Part shown: piece after piece, positions 41,608 to 50,503 of the stretch
Position numbering within the stretch: position 1 is the first letter of the stretch
Layout of the letters: every line of letters starts with the position of its first letter
Source of the DNA: JACXVD01 sp020446665
Lineage (GTDB): Bacteria > Pseudomonadota > Alphaproteobacteria > Sphingomonadales > Sphingomonadaceae
Assembly (NCBI GenBank): GCA_041396905.1
Contig: JAWKXQ010000003.1
Coordinates: forward strand, 124,001-188,000
Direction of reading: 5' to 3'
DNA length: 64,000 bases
Position numbers and translations under genes: made by a program
Notes under the pieces: generated by a model
Database searches by the model: none
Told to the model about the DNA's origin: nothing
Seen by the model: the letters and a program-made list of their open reading frames with translations, nothing else

Positions 41608-41978
41608 CGTCATCCCAGCGAAAGCTGGGATCGCTGTCGGCCCCGTGCTAGCTCACGGGAATGGGTGGCTGGGTCTATGTCATGACCAACAAGCGCGATG
41701 GCCTGCTCTATATCGGCGTGACCGCCGACCTGCCCGCGCGGATTATGCAGCACCGGACCGGCAATGGCTCGGCCTTTTGCCGCCGCTACGGCCTTGATCG
41801 ACTGGTCTATGCCGAACCGCATGCCAGTATTCTGGAAGCCATCGCGAGGGAGAAAGCGATGAAGGCGTGGAAGCGGGCGTGGAAAATCGAACTGATCGAG
41901 AAGGCCAACCCGGAGTGGCGCGATCTATTCGAGGACATCGCCTGACCGAGAGCGATCCCAGCTTTCGCTGGGATGACG
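41608..41978 (+). mobile_element. GIY-YIG element with 33-bp terminal inverted repeats
   Basis: This 371-bp unit has a left repeat at 41608-41640 and a right repeat at 41946-41978, inverted and matching at 32 of 33 bases. Each arm folds into an 8-bp hairpin with a GAAA loop (ATCCCAGC-GAAA-GCTGGGAT). Only a GIY-YIG gene lies between them, and its stop codon is directly before the right repeat. The right end, including the last 12 codons of the gene, recurs at 5916-5983. Confidence 0.7.
41661..41945 (+). CDS. GIY-YIG nuclease family protein (URI/UvrC N-terminal type)
   Basis: This single GIY-YIG domain of 94 residues has WVYVMTNKRDGLLYIGVT (the two signature strands), the Arg in ARIMQHRTG and the catalytic Glu in AIAREKAMKAWKRAWK. 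It ends NPEWRDLFEDIA. The length and motifs match the stand-alone YhbQ/endonuclease-like group of alphaproteobacteria, whose role is not established. It lies alone between inverted repeats, with ATG 20 bases from the left one. The domain is intact, so DNA nicking is plausible. Confidence 0.88.
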   Translation: MGGWVYVMTNKRDGLLYIGVTADLPARIMQHRTGNGSAFCRRYGLDRLVYAEPHASILEAIAREKAMKAWKRAWKIELIEKANPEWRDLFEDIA

Positions 41979-42081
41979 GGAAGGGCCCGCGTCCGCTCCC
42001 CAGCCCATTCCCCTCACTCCCCACCCCATCCCCGACGAAAACACGCACCCAATCAAGCTCTTGCCTGCGTCCATATTTAGG

Positions 42082-42124
42082 GTATGTTATATCATGTATC
42101 AGTGAAAGATACTGTATAACATAC
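42082..42124. promoter_or_regulatory. Long dyad upstream of the CDF metal exporter
   Basis: GTATGTTATATCATGTATC (42082-42100) and GATACTGTATAACATAC (42108-42124) are inverted arms around AGTGAAA, in an AT-rich island. The outer ten bases are perfectly complementary. There is no T-run, so an operator is more likely than a terminator. It lies about 45-105 bases before the possible starts of the CDF gene and would suit an ArsR- or MerR-like metal sensor. Confidence 0.5.
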
Positions 42125-42228
42125 TGATTTAAAAGATTTTCTTGCCATGTTCAAATGGCATGGCATGATTGGGACAGGATGATCGGCATGGCCAGTTACC
42201 ATGCCGCTACAGCAAGCCGGGGGGCAAT

Positions 42229-43212
42229 TTGGGCCATTCGCATGATCAAGGGCACGGCGCGCATGGGCACGGCCATGGCCACTCCCATGGCGGGCATGGG
42301 CATAGCCATGCACATGGGGGGCACAGCCATGCTCCGGCGGATTTCGGGCGTGCCTTTGCCATCGGGATCGTGCTCAACACCGCTTTCGTCATCGTCGAGG
42401 CGGTCTATGGCTTCCTCTCCGGATCCATGGCGCTGGTGGCCGATGCGGGGCATAATCTCTCCGACGTGCTGGCGCTGCTGGTCGCATGGGGCGCGGCGAC
42501 TCTGGCCAAGCGGGCACCGAACGGGCGCTATACCTATGGCTATAAGAGCTCGACCATCCTTGCCGCCATGGCCAATGCCGGGTTGTTGCTGATCGCGATC
42601 GGGGCGATCCTGATCGAGACATTGCACCGCTTTGCCGTGCCCGCCCAGGTGCAGGGGGAGACGATGGTGGTGATCGCCGGGATCGGCATTGTCATCAACA
42701 GTTTCACCGCGCTGCTGTTCATGCGCGGGCGGCATGATGATCTGAACATTCGCGGGGCCTTCCTCCACATGGCCGCCGATGCGCTGGTGTCTGCAGGCGT
42801 AGTGGTGGCCGGGTTGCTGGTGCTGTGGACCGGGGCGCACTGGATTGATCCCGTCACCAGCCTGCTGATCGTGGCAGTGATCGCCTGGGGCACATGGGGG
42901 CTGGCGAAAGACAGCGTGAAAATGGGCCTCAATGCCGTGCCCGAGGGGATCGACCGCGAGGCAGTGCGCGCCCTGCTAAGCGCGCAAGAGGGTGTGGAGG
43001 CGGTTCACCACCTGCATATCTGGCCCATGAGCACCACGGAGACCGCGCTGACAGCGCATCTCGTCATGCCCGCCGGTCACCCCGGAGATCCCGCGCTGCG
43101 CGCCATCACACACCAGCTGGAGCATGATTTCGGCATCGGCCATGCGACGCTGCAGATAGAGCTGGCGGTACGCAGGACTGGTTGTGGGATCAGCGAAGCG
43201 GGGCCAGACTGA
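42229..43212 (+). CDS. Cation diffusion facilitator (Zn/Co/Cd efflux)
   Basis: The CDF transporter has a strongly His-rich N-terminus (GHSHDQGHGAHGHGHGHSH), six membrane helices and the metal sites ALVADAGHNLSDVLALL (HxxxD) and AFLHMAADALVSAG (HxxxD). A cytoplasmic C-terminal domain (EAVHHLHIWPMSTTETALTAH) completes the usual length. It exports zinc or related divalent cations by proton antiport. The start is unclear: TTG 42229 gives MGHSHDQ as in relatives, and TTG 42169 is in frame. Its 3' end is convergent with clpX. Confidence 0.88.
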   Translation: MGHSHDQGHGAHGHGHGHSHGGHGHSHAHGGHSHAPADFGRAFAIGIVLNTAFVIVEAVYGFLSGSMALVADAGHNLSDVLALLVAWGAATLAKRAPNGRYTYGYKSSTILAAMANAGLLLIAIGAILIETLHRFAVPAQVQGETMVVIAGIGIVINSFTALLFMRGRHDDLNIRGAFLHMAADALVSAGVVVAGLLVLWTGAHWIDPVTSLLIVAVIAWGTWGLAKDSVKMGLNAVPEGIDREAVRALLSAQEGVEAVHHLHIWPMSTTETALTAHLVMPAGHPGDPALRAITHQLEHDFGIGHATLQIELAVRRTGCGISEAGPD

Positions 43213-43234
43213 CCCCCCGCAGGCCGAGGCGTTC

Positions 43235-44500
43235 TTAAGCCGCCTCGTCCTTCGCTTCCTTGCCACCCAGCACGCGGATCGGTTCCTTGCGGCCTGCAAC
43301 GACATCTTCATCCACCACCACTTCGGTAATGTCGTCCATGCTCGGCAGGTCGAACATCGTGTCGAGCAGCAGCCCTTCCACGATGCTGCGCAGCCCGCGC
43401 GCGCCCGTCTTGCGTTTGATCGCGCGTTCGGCAATCGCCTTCATCGCTTCGGGCGTGAAGGTGAGTTCGACATCTTCCAGCTCGAACAGCTTCTGATACT
43501 GCTTGACCAGCGCATTCTTCGGCTCTTGCAGGATCGTGACCAGCGCATCGACATCGAGATCGTGCAAAGTCGCGATCACCGGCAGGCGGCCGACAAATTC
43601 CGGGATCAGGCCGAATTTCAGCAAATCTTCCGGCTCGCTCTTTTCCAGCAGCTCGCCAATCTTGCGCTTGTCCGGATCGGCGACATGCGCGCCGAAACCG
43701 ATGCTGCGCTTCTGCAGGCGGTCAGCGATGATCTTGTCGAGGCCGGCAAAGGCACCGCCACAGATGAACAGGATATTGGTCGTATCCACCTGCAGGAATT
43801 CCTGCTGCGGATGCTTGCGCCCGCCCTGCGGCGGCACGGAGGCAGTGGTGCCTTCCATCAGCTTGAGCAGGGCCTGCTGCACGCCTTCGCCCGACACGTC
43901 GCGGGTGATGGAGGGATTTTCCGCCTTGCGCGTGATCTTGTCGATCTCGTCAATATAGACGATCCCGTGCTGCGCCTTGTCGACATTATAGTCGCTCGCC
44001 TGCAGCAGCTTGAGAATGATGTTTTCGACATCTTCACCGACATAGCCCGCTTCGGTCAGCGTGGTGGCATCGGCCATGGTGAAAGGCACGTCAAACGTGC
44101 GCGCCAGCGTCTGCGCCAGCAGCGTCTTGCCCGAACCGGTCGGCCCGACCAGCAGGATGTTGGACTTGGCCAGTTCTACATCGCCGGACTTCCCGGCATG
44201 CTTCAGCCGCTTGTAATGATTGTGCACCGCGACGGAGAGCACGCGCTTGGCGCGGTCCTGCCCGATCACGTAATCATTCAGCGTGGCAAAGATATCATGC
44301 GGGGTGGGAACTTCGCCTTCCTTGCGCCCGGCAAGGCCAGCCTTGGTCTCTTCGCGGATGATGTCATTGCACAGCTCCACGCATTCATCACAGATGAATA
44401 CGGTGGGGCCAGCAATCAGCTTGCGAACTTCATGCTGCGATTTGCCGCAGAAGCTGCAGTAAAGAGTGCTCTTTGAGTCGGTGCCGCTCAATTTAGTCAT
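43235..44500 (-). CDS. clpX: ATP-dependent protease ATP-binding subunit ClpX
   Basis: This 421-residue AAA+ unfoldase starts with an N-terminal C4 zinc finger (YCSFCGKSQHEV and VFICDECVELC), as in ClpX. The Walker A is LLVGPTGSGKTLLAQ, the Walker B is GIVYIDEIDKI, and the RSIGFGAHV pore region and the C-terminal sensor 2 (KRKTGARGLRSIVE) follow. It unfolds substrates for ClpP. The start ATG at 44500 (MTKLSGTDS) is preferred over one five codons earlier. clpP lies upstream on the same strand after a 170-base gap. Confidence 0.96.
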   Translation of the reverse strand: MTKLSGTDSKSTLYCSFCGKSQHEVRKLIAGPTVFICDECVELCNDIIREETKAGLAGRKEGEVPTPHDIFATLNDYVIGQDRAKRVLSVAVHNHYKRLKHAGKSGDVELAKSNILLVGPTGSGKTLLAQTLARTFDVPFTMADATTLTEAGYVGEDVENIILKLLQASDYNVDKAQHGIVYIDEIDKITRKAENPSITRDVSGEGVQQALLKLMEGTTASVPPQGGRKHPQQEFLQVDTTNILFICGGAFAGLDKIIADRLQKRSIGFGAHVADPDKRKIGELLEKSEPEDLLKFGLIPEFVGRLPVIATLHDLDVDALVTILQEPKNALVKQYQKLFELEDVELTFTPEAMKAIAERAIKRKTGARGLRSIVEGLLLDTMFDLPSMDDITEVVVDEDVVAGRKEPIRVLGGKEAKDEAA

Positions 44501-44670
44501 ACCTTGCGTTCCCAAACCCCCGCTTGTGGGGATTCGCCTGACATTACGCCGGGCTGGTCATTAATCAACACATAGGGTGTAGCAAACCGCCCTTGCCACA
44601 GGCTGAAGCGGCAAGGTTGCCGAAATGCTACAGTTAATGTGCCGCTCTGGGGCTGTTGCGCCCCGCCCGA

Positions 44671-45375
44671 TTACTCGGGCGCGCCGCCCGAGCCGCTTTC
44701 GTCGCCCGTCGATTCGCTTTCAGGGCGGGTTTCGAACACCTTGTCCACCAGGCCGAACTTCATCGCTTCGTCGGCTTCAAGGAAAGTGTCGCGATCCATC
44801 GCCTTCTCGATTTCGTCGAGCGGCTTGCCGGTATATTTCACGTAGAGATCGTTCATCCGCGCCTTGATGCGCAGGATTTCCTTGGCCTGAATCTCGATAT
44901 CGCTGGCCATCCCGCGTGCACCGCCACTGGGCTGGTGGATCATGATCCGCGCATTGGGCAGCGCGATGCGCATGCCCGGCTCGCCCGCTGCCAGCAGGAA
45001 GCTGCCCATGCTGGCAGCCTGACCGATGCAGACAGTCGATACGCGCGGCTTGATGTACTGCATCGTATCATGGATCGCCATGCCGGCTGTCACCACCCCG
45101 CCGGGCGAGTTGATATACATGCTGATCGGCTTCGACGGATTTTCGCTTTCGAGGAACAACAGCTGCGCCACGATCAGCGACGCCATATTGTCTTCCACCT
45201 GCCCGGTGACGAACACGATGCGTTCACGCAGCAGGCGGCTGAAAATATCAAAGCTGCGCTCACCACGGCTGGTCTGTTCGACCACGACAGGAACGAGTGC
45301 GCCAGTCAGCGGGTCACGGGTAAATTGTCCCTGGGCACCGTAGGTTTCGCCAAGCTGGCCGGTCAGGTCGATCAT
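44671..45375 (-). CDS. clpP: ATP-dependent Clp protease proteolytic subunit
   Basis: This 234-residue serine protease has the catalytic Ser in CIGQAASMGSFLLAAG, the His in NARIMIHQPSGGARG and the Asp in EKAMDRDTFLEADEA. The start ATG at 45375 (MIDLTGQLGETY) has AGAGG upstream. The C-terminal tail is extended with Ser/Gly/Asp. Paired with clpX downstream, it forms the ClpXP protease; in alphaproteobacteria ClpXP degrades CtrA, linking it to chpT in this window. Confidence 0.95.
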   Translation of the reverse strand: MIDLTGQLGETYGAQGQFTRDPLTGALVPVVVEQTSRGERSFDIFSRLLRERIVFVTGQVEDNMASLIVAQLLFLESENPSKPISMYINSPGGVVTAGMAIHDTMQYIKPRVSTVCIGQAASMGSFLLAAGEPGMRIALPNARIMIHQPSGGARGMASDIEIQAKEILRIKARMNDLYVKYTGKPLDEIEKAMDRDTFLEADEAMKFGLVDKVFETRPESESTGDESGSGGAPE

Positions 45376-45552
45376 GGAATTCCTCTTTTTGCAGGTTTCG
45401 CGCCTATGTCGCGATAGCAGGAACAATGTTCAAGGGTGTTAACGCTTGTCTGGTGGAAAGCCGTTGGTCGGAGTCCATGCCCACCCCGTCGATAGTACCT
45501 GTAGTAACTTCATTCTTGCCCCGATCAGGGAGCAAAGGGAGAGGGAGTTACC

Positions 45553-47658
45553 TTGGCAAACCGTCTGGAAACACTGCGCGCAACTGCGCTGGCAGGCGCC
45601 GCTTCGGCAGCTCTTCTGGCCCAGCCGCAGGCCGCTCTCGCTAACGCGCCGCAGGCGACACCCCAAGCCCCTGCCGAGCCAGTGGATGAGCAGGTGCAAA
45701 GCTATACCGCGGAAGACCTCGCCCAATTCGCGCCACGCAATGCGCTGGACATGCTGGTCCGCGTACCCGGCTTTGTCATATCCGGGGGCAATGACGGCAG
45801 CCGGGGACTGGGTGAAGCAACCCAGAACGTGCTGATCAATGGCGAACGCCTGTCCAGCAAGTCGGACAGCGCCGCCAACCAGCTGGCGCGCATCCCCACC
45901 AGCGATGTCGTGCGGATCGACATTGTCGATGGGACCACACTGGACATACCCGGCCTGACCGGACAAGTCGCCAATGTCATCACCAGCCGCGCAGACGGCC
46001 TATCCGGGCAATTCCGCTGGGTCACCGGCTTTCGCCCCCATAATACCGAAGCGCAGCTCTATGGCGGGGAAATCTCGCTCTCCGGCAGCAGCGGGGCGCT
46101 GGATTATTCGATCTCTCTGTCCAATCCCAATGACCGGTTCGGGGCCGACGGGCCAACCTTGATCACGGCAGAGGACGGGACGCTGATCGAATCACAGCGC
46201 ACGAAATTTTCCGGCAAATTTGATAATCCGCGCCTGTCCGCCAACCTCACCTACCGCTTTAGCGAGAAGGTGCTTGGCCATCTCAATCTCCGGCTGGGCA
46301 GTGACTATTTCACCCGCGAAATACCGGAAACCGGCCAGCCCGTATCTGGGCCGTTGCGCACACGCGAATTCCGCTATCACGAAGATGGCCCGGAATATGA
46401 AGTGGGCGGCGATATCGAATTCCCCTTCGGACCGGGGCGAATGAAGCTGATCGGGTTGGAACGGTTCGAACGCGACAATGGCACCAGCATATTGGTTGAC
46501 CGGTTTGATGATGGAAGCCCGGCCAGGGGCAACCAGTTCATCCAGGTCAATGAAACTGGCGAACGGATCGGTCGCTTCGAATATGGCTGGGACATGTTCA
46601 AGGCCAACTGGCAGCTTTCCGGCGAAGCGGCCTTTAACCGCTTCAACAGCGCATCGCGCCTGTTCGCTCTGGATAGCGGCGGGGAGTTCGTGGAGCTGCC
46701 CTTTCCGCAGGGAACCGGCGGCGTCACGGAAGATCGCTATGAGAGCATCCTGAGCGTCACCAAGCAGCTGACCGGGACATTGTCCCTGCAGGCGAGCGGC
46801 GGGGCAGAATACTCAAAAATCGCGCAGACGGGCGTAGCTGCCAATGCCCGCAGCTTCACTCGCCCGAAAGGGGCAGTCTCGCTGGCGTGGAAGCCGGACA
46901 AGGATTTCAGCATATCCATGGAGCTGCGGCGCAAGGTGGGCCAGCTGTCCTTTGGCGATTTCCTTGCCAGCGTTTCGCTGAACAATGACAACCAGAATGG
47001 CGGCAACAACCAGTTGCAGCCGGACCAGAGCTGGAACCTCGATTTCGAAGTGAACAAGGGCCTTGGCGCGTGGGGATCGGCCAAGCTGGAATTGCGGCAG
47101 GCCTGGTTCGAGGATTTCGTGGACTTCTTTCCCCTGCCCGGCGGTGGGGAGGCACGCGGCAATATCGGCAATGCCAAACGCACCCATCTGGAAGGCAATA
47201 TCACGCTGAAGCTGGACCCGCTGGGCTGGAAAGGGGCGCAAATCGATGCCAAGGCAACGCGTCGCTGGATGAGCGTGACCGATCCCTTTACCGGCCTCAA
47301 ACGGCCCTTTTCATGGGACATCGACAAGGAGCTCGATGTAAATTTCCGCCATGACATCCAGCGGTCCGGCTTTGCCTATGGTGCAGGGCTCTATACCAAC
47401 AACACGATCGGATATTCCCGCCGGTTCGAGGCCGGGCGCGACTGGGAAGGGCCGGTTTTCCTGCGACTGTTTGTCGAGCACAAGGATGTGTTCGGGATGA
47501 CTGCCAACGCCTCTGCCGGTAATGTGCTGGGCGCACGCAATCGCTTTTCCCGCACGGTCTATGACGGTGACCGGCCCGGCGCCGGGGTGCTGTTTGCCGA
47601 AGATACCAATCGCCGGATCGGCCCGATCTTCCGCTTCACCCTGTCAGGCAATTTCTAG
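45553..47658 (+). CDS. TonB-dependent receptor
   Basis: This 701-residue outer-membrane receptor begins at a TTG preceded by GAGGGAG, with a signal peptide (TALAGAASAALLAQPQAALA). The plug domain contains NALDMLVRVPGFVISGG, QNVLINGERLSSKSDSA and VVRIDIVDGTTLDIPGL, typical of the PepSY-less CirA/OmpA-like receptors. The barrel ends in FRFTLSGNF, with the terminal Phe needed for BAM insertion. The substrate is unknown and there is no Fur-like box. It overlaps the end of the convergent TIR gene by four bases. Confidence 0.88.
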   Translation: MANRLETLRATALAGAASAALLAQPQAALANAPQATPQAPAEPVDEQVQSYTAEDLAQFAPRNALDMLVRVPGFVISGGNDGSRGLGEATQNVLINGERLSSKSDSAANQLARIPTSDVVRIDIVDGTTLDIPGLTGQVANVITSRADGLSGQFRWVTGFRPHNTEAQLYGGEISLSGSSGALDYSISLSNPNDRFGADGPTLITAEDGTLIESQRTKFSGKFDNPRLSANLTYRFSEKVLGHLNLRLGSDYFTREIPETGQPVSGPLRTREFRYHEDGPEYEVGGDIEFPFGPGRMKLIGLERFERDNGTSILVDRFDDGSPARGNQFIQVNETGERIGRFEYGWDMFKANWQLSGEAAFNRFNSASRLFALDSGGEFVELPFPQGTGGVTEDRYESILSVTKQLTGTLSLQASGGAEYSKIAQTGVAANARSFTRPKGAVSLAWKPDKDFSISMELRRKVGQLSFGDFLASVSLNNDNQNGGNNQLQPDQSWNLDFEVNKGLGAWGSAKLELRQAWFEDFVDFFPLPGGGEARGNIGNAKRTHLEGNITLKLDPLGWKGAQIDAKATRRWMSVTDPFTGLKRPFSWDIDKELDVNFRHDIQRSGFAYGAGLYTNNTIGYSRRFEAGRDWEGPVFLRLFVEHKDVFGMTANASAGNVLGARNRFSRTVYDGDRPGAGVLFAEDTNRRIGPIFRFTLSGNF

Positions 47659-48809
47659 GGTGCGCAGTCACCCACCCGGTTGGCGATAACGGTCAGCGAA
47701 TAATCCACCCCTGCGGACGCACCTGCGGCAGCGTTATACTGCGTCACCACATATTCCACTTGCGCACTGCTGCTGGTGTAGAAGCCTTCCAGCTGGGTGT
47801 TGGTCTGGACATTGTCCGAACCGAGGCATTGCAGCTCACCGGAGACTATGCCCCCTTCGGCACGAACATCTGCCACGCTGCAATTGGCCAGGGGCGTGTA
47901 GAAAAAGCGGCGGGCAGTGTCTGCGGCCAGCTGCGAAGCGGGATCGCCGATACATTCTTCGCGCGTAGCAGCCGCCAGCGTTTCTTCTGCCTTCGCCCGG
48001 CTGCCACCCGAAATGCCGCCATTGAAAAAGCCGAGTTGGTAACTGAGCGCATAGCGCCCGGGCTTCAGCGCATCGGCGGCCACGCTGCCACCCCCCGGAT
48101 CGGGAGTGGGCACGGGCACCGGATCATATTCGCCACCGGACATCTCGACCGCCACCGCAATCAGGATAATCAGCACCAGCACAGCAAGCAGGCCAAGCGG
48201 GATCAGCAAGACCCGCCAGCGATTGGGCGATGCCGGGACAATATTTGGCGCGGGCGCAGCATTGCCTTCCGCCCTGGCCGGTGATGGCGGAGTATGCGGG
48301 GAAGCAGAAGGTGGCGCCGGTTCCCGCGCAGGCCCTGCCGCAAGGGGTTGTGGCGCAGTTTCCGGCGGGCTTTCTGGCGGCAAATTCAGCTGCGACCGGA
48401 TTGTGCGCACCATGCGCTCAATTGCTTCATCACGCTGGTCGAGCCAGTCGATCCACTGGTAATCCTGCAACCAGTAGGCCAGCCCTTCCGGCTGGATTGT
48501 CTCCAGCCGGATCGGATAGATCAGCTTGTGGTTCTGCTCTGCCAGCATAATCTCGCGCTTGACATGTTTCGACTGGTCAGAGCGGGAGCAGAACAGCAGC
48601 AGGATAACATCGCTCTTGCTGATCTGTTCGATAATCACCTGATCGAAGGGCTTGCCCGGTTCGATATCATCGGGCGCCATCCAGCCGCGAATGCCGTGAC
48701 GTTCCAGCACCCGCGCCAGATGCCGCGCGGCATCCACCTGCGAGGAATGGTGGCTGATGAAAGCCACCGGCTGCCGCTGGGCGGCTGCATTGTCCGGATC
48801 ATTCGCCAT
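47655..48809 (-). CDS. TIR-domain membrane protein with periplasmic DUF3617-like domain
   Basis: The 384-residue protein has three parts. Residues about 12-135 are a TIR domain (VAFISHHSSQVDAARHLARV, GIRGWMAPDDIEPG, VILLLFCSRSDQSKHV, then KREIMLAEQ with a Glu at the usual NADase position). A proline/alanine-rich linker and one membrane helix (LLIPLGLLAVLVLIILIAVA) follow. About 150 C-terminal residues (LKPGRYALSYQLGFFNGG, ECIGDPA, ANCSVAD, LQCLGSD, conserved cysteines) resemble DUF3617. TIR would be cytoplasmic and the tail periplasmic. The start ATG at 48809 has GGGGGAA upstream. Confidence 0.82.
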   Translation of the reverse strand: MANDPDNAAAQRQPVAFISHHSSQVDAARHLARVLERHGIRGWMAPDDIEPGKPFDQVIIEQISKSDVILLLFCSRSDQSKHVKREIMLAEQNHKLIYPIRLETIQPEGLAYWLQDYQWIDWLDQRDEAIERMVRTIRSQLNLPPESPPETAPQPLAAGPAREPAPPSASPHTPPSPARAEGNAAPAPNIVPASPNRWRVLLIPLGLLAVLVLIILIAVAVEMSGGEYDPVPVPTPDPGGGSVAADALKPGRYALSYQLGFFNGGISGGSRAKAEETLAAATREECIGDPASQLAADTARRFFYTPLANCSVADVRAEGGIVSGELQCLGSDNVQTNTQLEGFYTSSSAQVEYVVTQYNAAAGASAGVDYSLTVIANRVGDCAP

Positions 48810-48919
48810 CACTTCCCCCGATGTGACTCGGCGGCGATTGTGGCGGTTTGGCCGGATAATTCAATAGAGCCGTGCAGAGCAGGCTTGCGTCGCCAGCATC
48901 CAGTGGCAGGATGCACCCC

Positions 48920-50437
48920 ATGAGCACATTTCGCACCACGCTGGCCCTGTTGCTGGCAAGCCCGGCCCTCCCCCTCGCCATAATGCCTGCCAGCGCGCAG
49001 GATGCTCCGGCGCAGGCGGCGGCCAATGCGCAGGCCTATCTCGACCGGATCGAGGCGCTGGACGATGCCGGCCCGCGGATCAGCGCAGTGATCGTCAGCA
49101 ATCCCGATGCCCCGGCCGAGGCCGCAAAAGCTGCCAGCCTGCCGCTCGGCGGGCGCACGGTTCTGGTGAAGGACAATATCGAAACAAGCGAATGGCCCAC
49201 CACTGCGGGCAGCCTCGCCCTGAAGGATAACCGCACCGGGCGTGACGCTCCGCTGATCGCCAATCTGCGTGCCGCAGGGGGCGTTGTGCTGGGCAAGACG
49301 AACCTGTCCGAATGGGCCAATTTCCGCGATAACAGCTCGTCCAGCGGGTGGAGCGCGATTGGTGGGCTGACGCGCAATCCCCATGCGCTGGACCGGTCGG
49401 CATGCGGCTCATCCTCTGGCAGCGGAGCGGCCGTGGCGGCAGGCTTTGCATGGGCTGCGATCGGCACGGAAACCGATGGCTCGATCACGTGCCCGGCCAG
49501 TATCAACGGCATTGTCGGCTTCAAGCCAACCGTGGGCATGGTCAGCCGGACCTATGTCGTGCCGATCAGCGTGTCACAGGATACCGCTGGCCCGATGGCG
49601 CGCAGCGTGCCCGATGCCGCCATGCTGCTCTGGGCCATGGCGGGCAGCGATCCGGCAGACCCGGCCACGGCAGAGGCGGACACATATCGCCCCGGCCTGA
49701 CCAGCGGCATTGCCGGTTCCAGCCTGAAAGGCGTTCGCACTGGCGTGCTGATCCAGCGGGTCGGCCCGCGTAAGGATATTGGGGGGCTGTTCGACAACGC
49801 GCTGGATGATCTGCGCGGCGCGGGGGCCATTCTGGTGGATATTGAATACCAGCCCGATCCCGCCATTGGCCGCGATGAATTCACTGTCCTGCTGTTTGAA
49901 TTCCGCGAAGGGCTGGACGCCTATCTCGGCGGTCTGCCCGATCATGGCCAGCCGCGTTCGCTGGCGGAACTGATCGCCTTCAACGATGCCAATGCCGATA
50001 CGGAATTGCGCTGGTTCGGCCAGTCGCTCTTCCCCATGGCGCAGGACACAACCGACCGCGAGGCTTATGAGAAAGCACGCAAGAACTCGTTCCAGCTGGC
50101 CGGGCCGGAGGGGATCGACAAATTGCTGCGGGACAATGACGTCGCCGTGCTGATCGCGCCGACCAACAACCCGGCATGGACCATTGACCTTGTGAATGGC
50201 GACAATTTCACCGGCGGTGTCGGGCTGACCGGGCTCGCTGCCGTTGCGGGCTATCCGCATCTGACTGTGCCAATGGGCGCGGTCGAGGGGCTGCCGATTG
50301 GCCTCAGTTTCATCGGCACCAGATGGGACGATGCCAATGTCCTCGCCATTGGCGCGGCCTATGAACGGGCGCGGAGCACAGAGCTGCCCGAACCTGGCTT
50401 TACCCGCTGGGACGCCGGCACGGACTTGCCCAGATAA
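48920..50437 (+). CDS. Exported amidase (amidase signature family)
   Basis: This 505-residue amidase has a signal peptide (TTLALLLASPALPLAIMPASA). The Ser-cisSer-Lys triad is visible: Lys in RTVLVKDNIETSEW, Ser in ACGSSSGSGAAVAAGF and Ser in TETDGSITCPASINGIVG. Family enzymes hydrolyse amides to acids. The substrate is not deducible, and the periplasmic location is typical of sphingomonad relatives. ATG 48911 (MHPMST) is an alternative start. It is divergent from the TIR gene and ends at a strong terminator shared with tig. Confidence 0.87.
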   Translation: MSTFRTTLALLLASPALPLAIMPASAQDAPAQAAANAQAYLDRIEALDDAGPRISAVIVSNPDAPAEAAKAASLPLGGRTVLVKDNIETSEWPTTAGSLALKDNRTGRDAPLIANLRAAGGVVLGKTNLSEWANFRDNSSSSGWSAIGGLTRNPHALDRSACGSSSGSGAAVAAGFAWAAIGTETDGSITCPASINGIVGFKPTVGMVSRTYVVPISVSQDTAGPMARSVPDAAMLLWAMAGSDPADPATAEADTYRPGLTSGIAGSSLKGVRTGVLIQRVGPRKDIGGLFDNALDDLRGAGAILVDIEYQPDPAIGRDEFTVLLFEFREGLDAYLGGLPDHGQPRSLAELIAFNDANADTELRWFGQSLFPMAQDTTDREAYEKARKNSFQLAGPEGIDKLLRDNDVAVLIAPTNNPAWTIDLVNGDNFTGGVGLTGLAAVAGYPHLTVPMGAVEGLPIGLSFIGTRWDDANVLAIGAAYERARSTELPEPGFTRWDAGTDLPR

Positions 50438-50444
50438 AAACAAA

Positions 50445-50473
50445 CCGCCGCGTCGGGCACCCCGACGCGGCGG
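50445..50473. terminator. Bidirectional hairpin between amidase and tig
   Basis: The stem CCGCCGCGTCGGG / CCCGACGCGGCGG is perfect over 13 bp with a CAC loop, placed between two convergent stops (50437 and 50504). The flanking bases AAAACAAA and TTGATT provide modest A/T runs for both directions. Confidence 0.75.
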
Positions 50474-50503
50474 CTTGATTAGCTTGCGAGCTGGAAAAGA
50501 GGC

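Noticed and set aside
41589..41991. Possible target-site duplication around the 41.6 kb GIY-YIG unit
   Set aside because: GGAAG-GG-CCCGC-like sequences flank both sides, but they match imperfectly, and GGAAG also follows the remnant at 5.98 kb, so it is probably part of the element.
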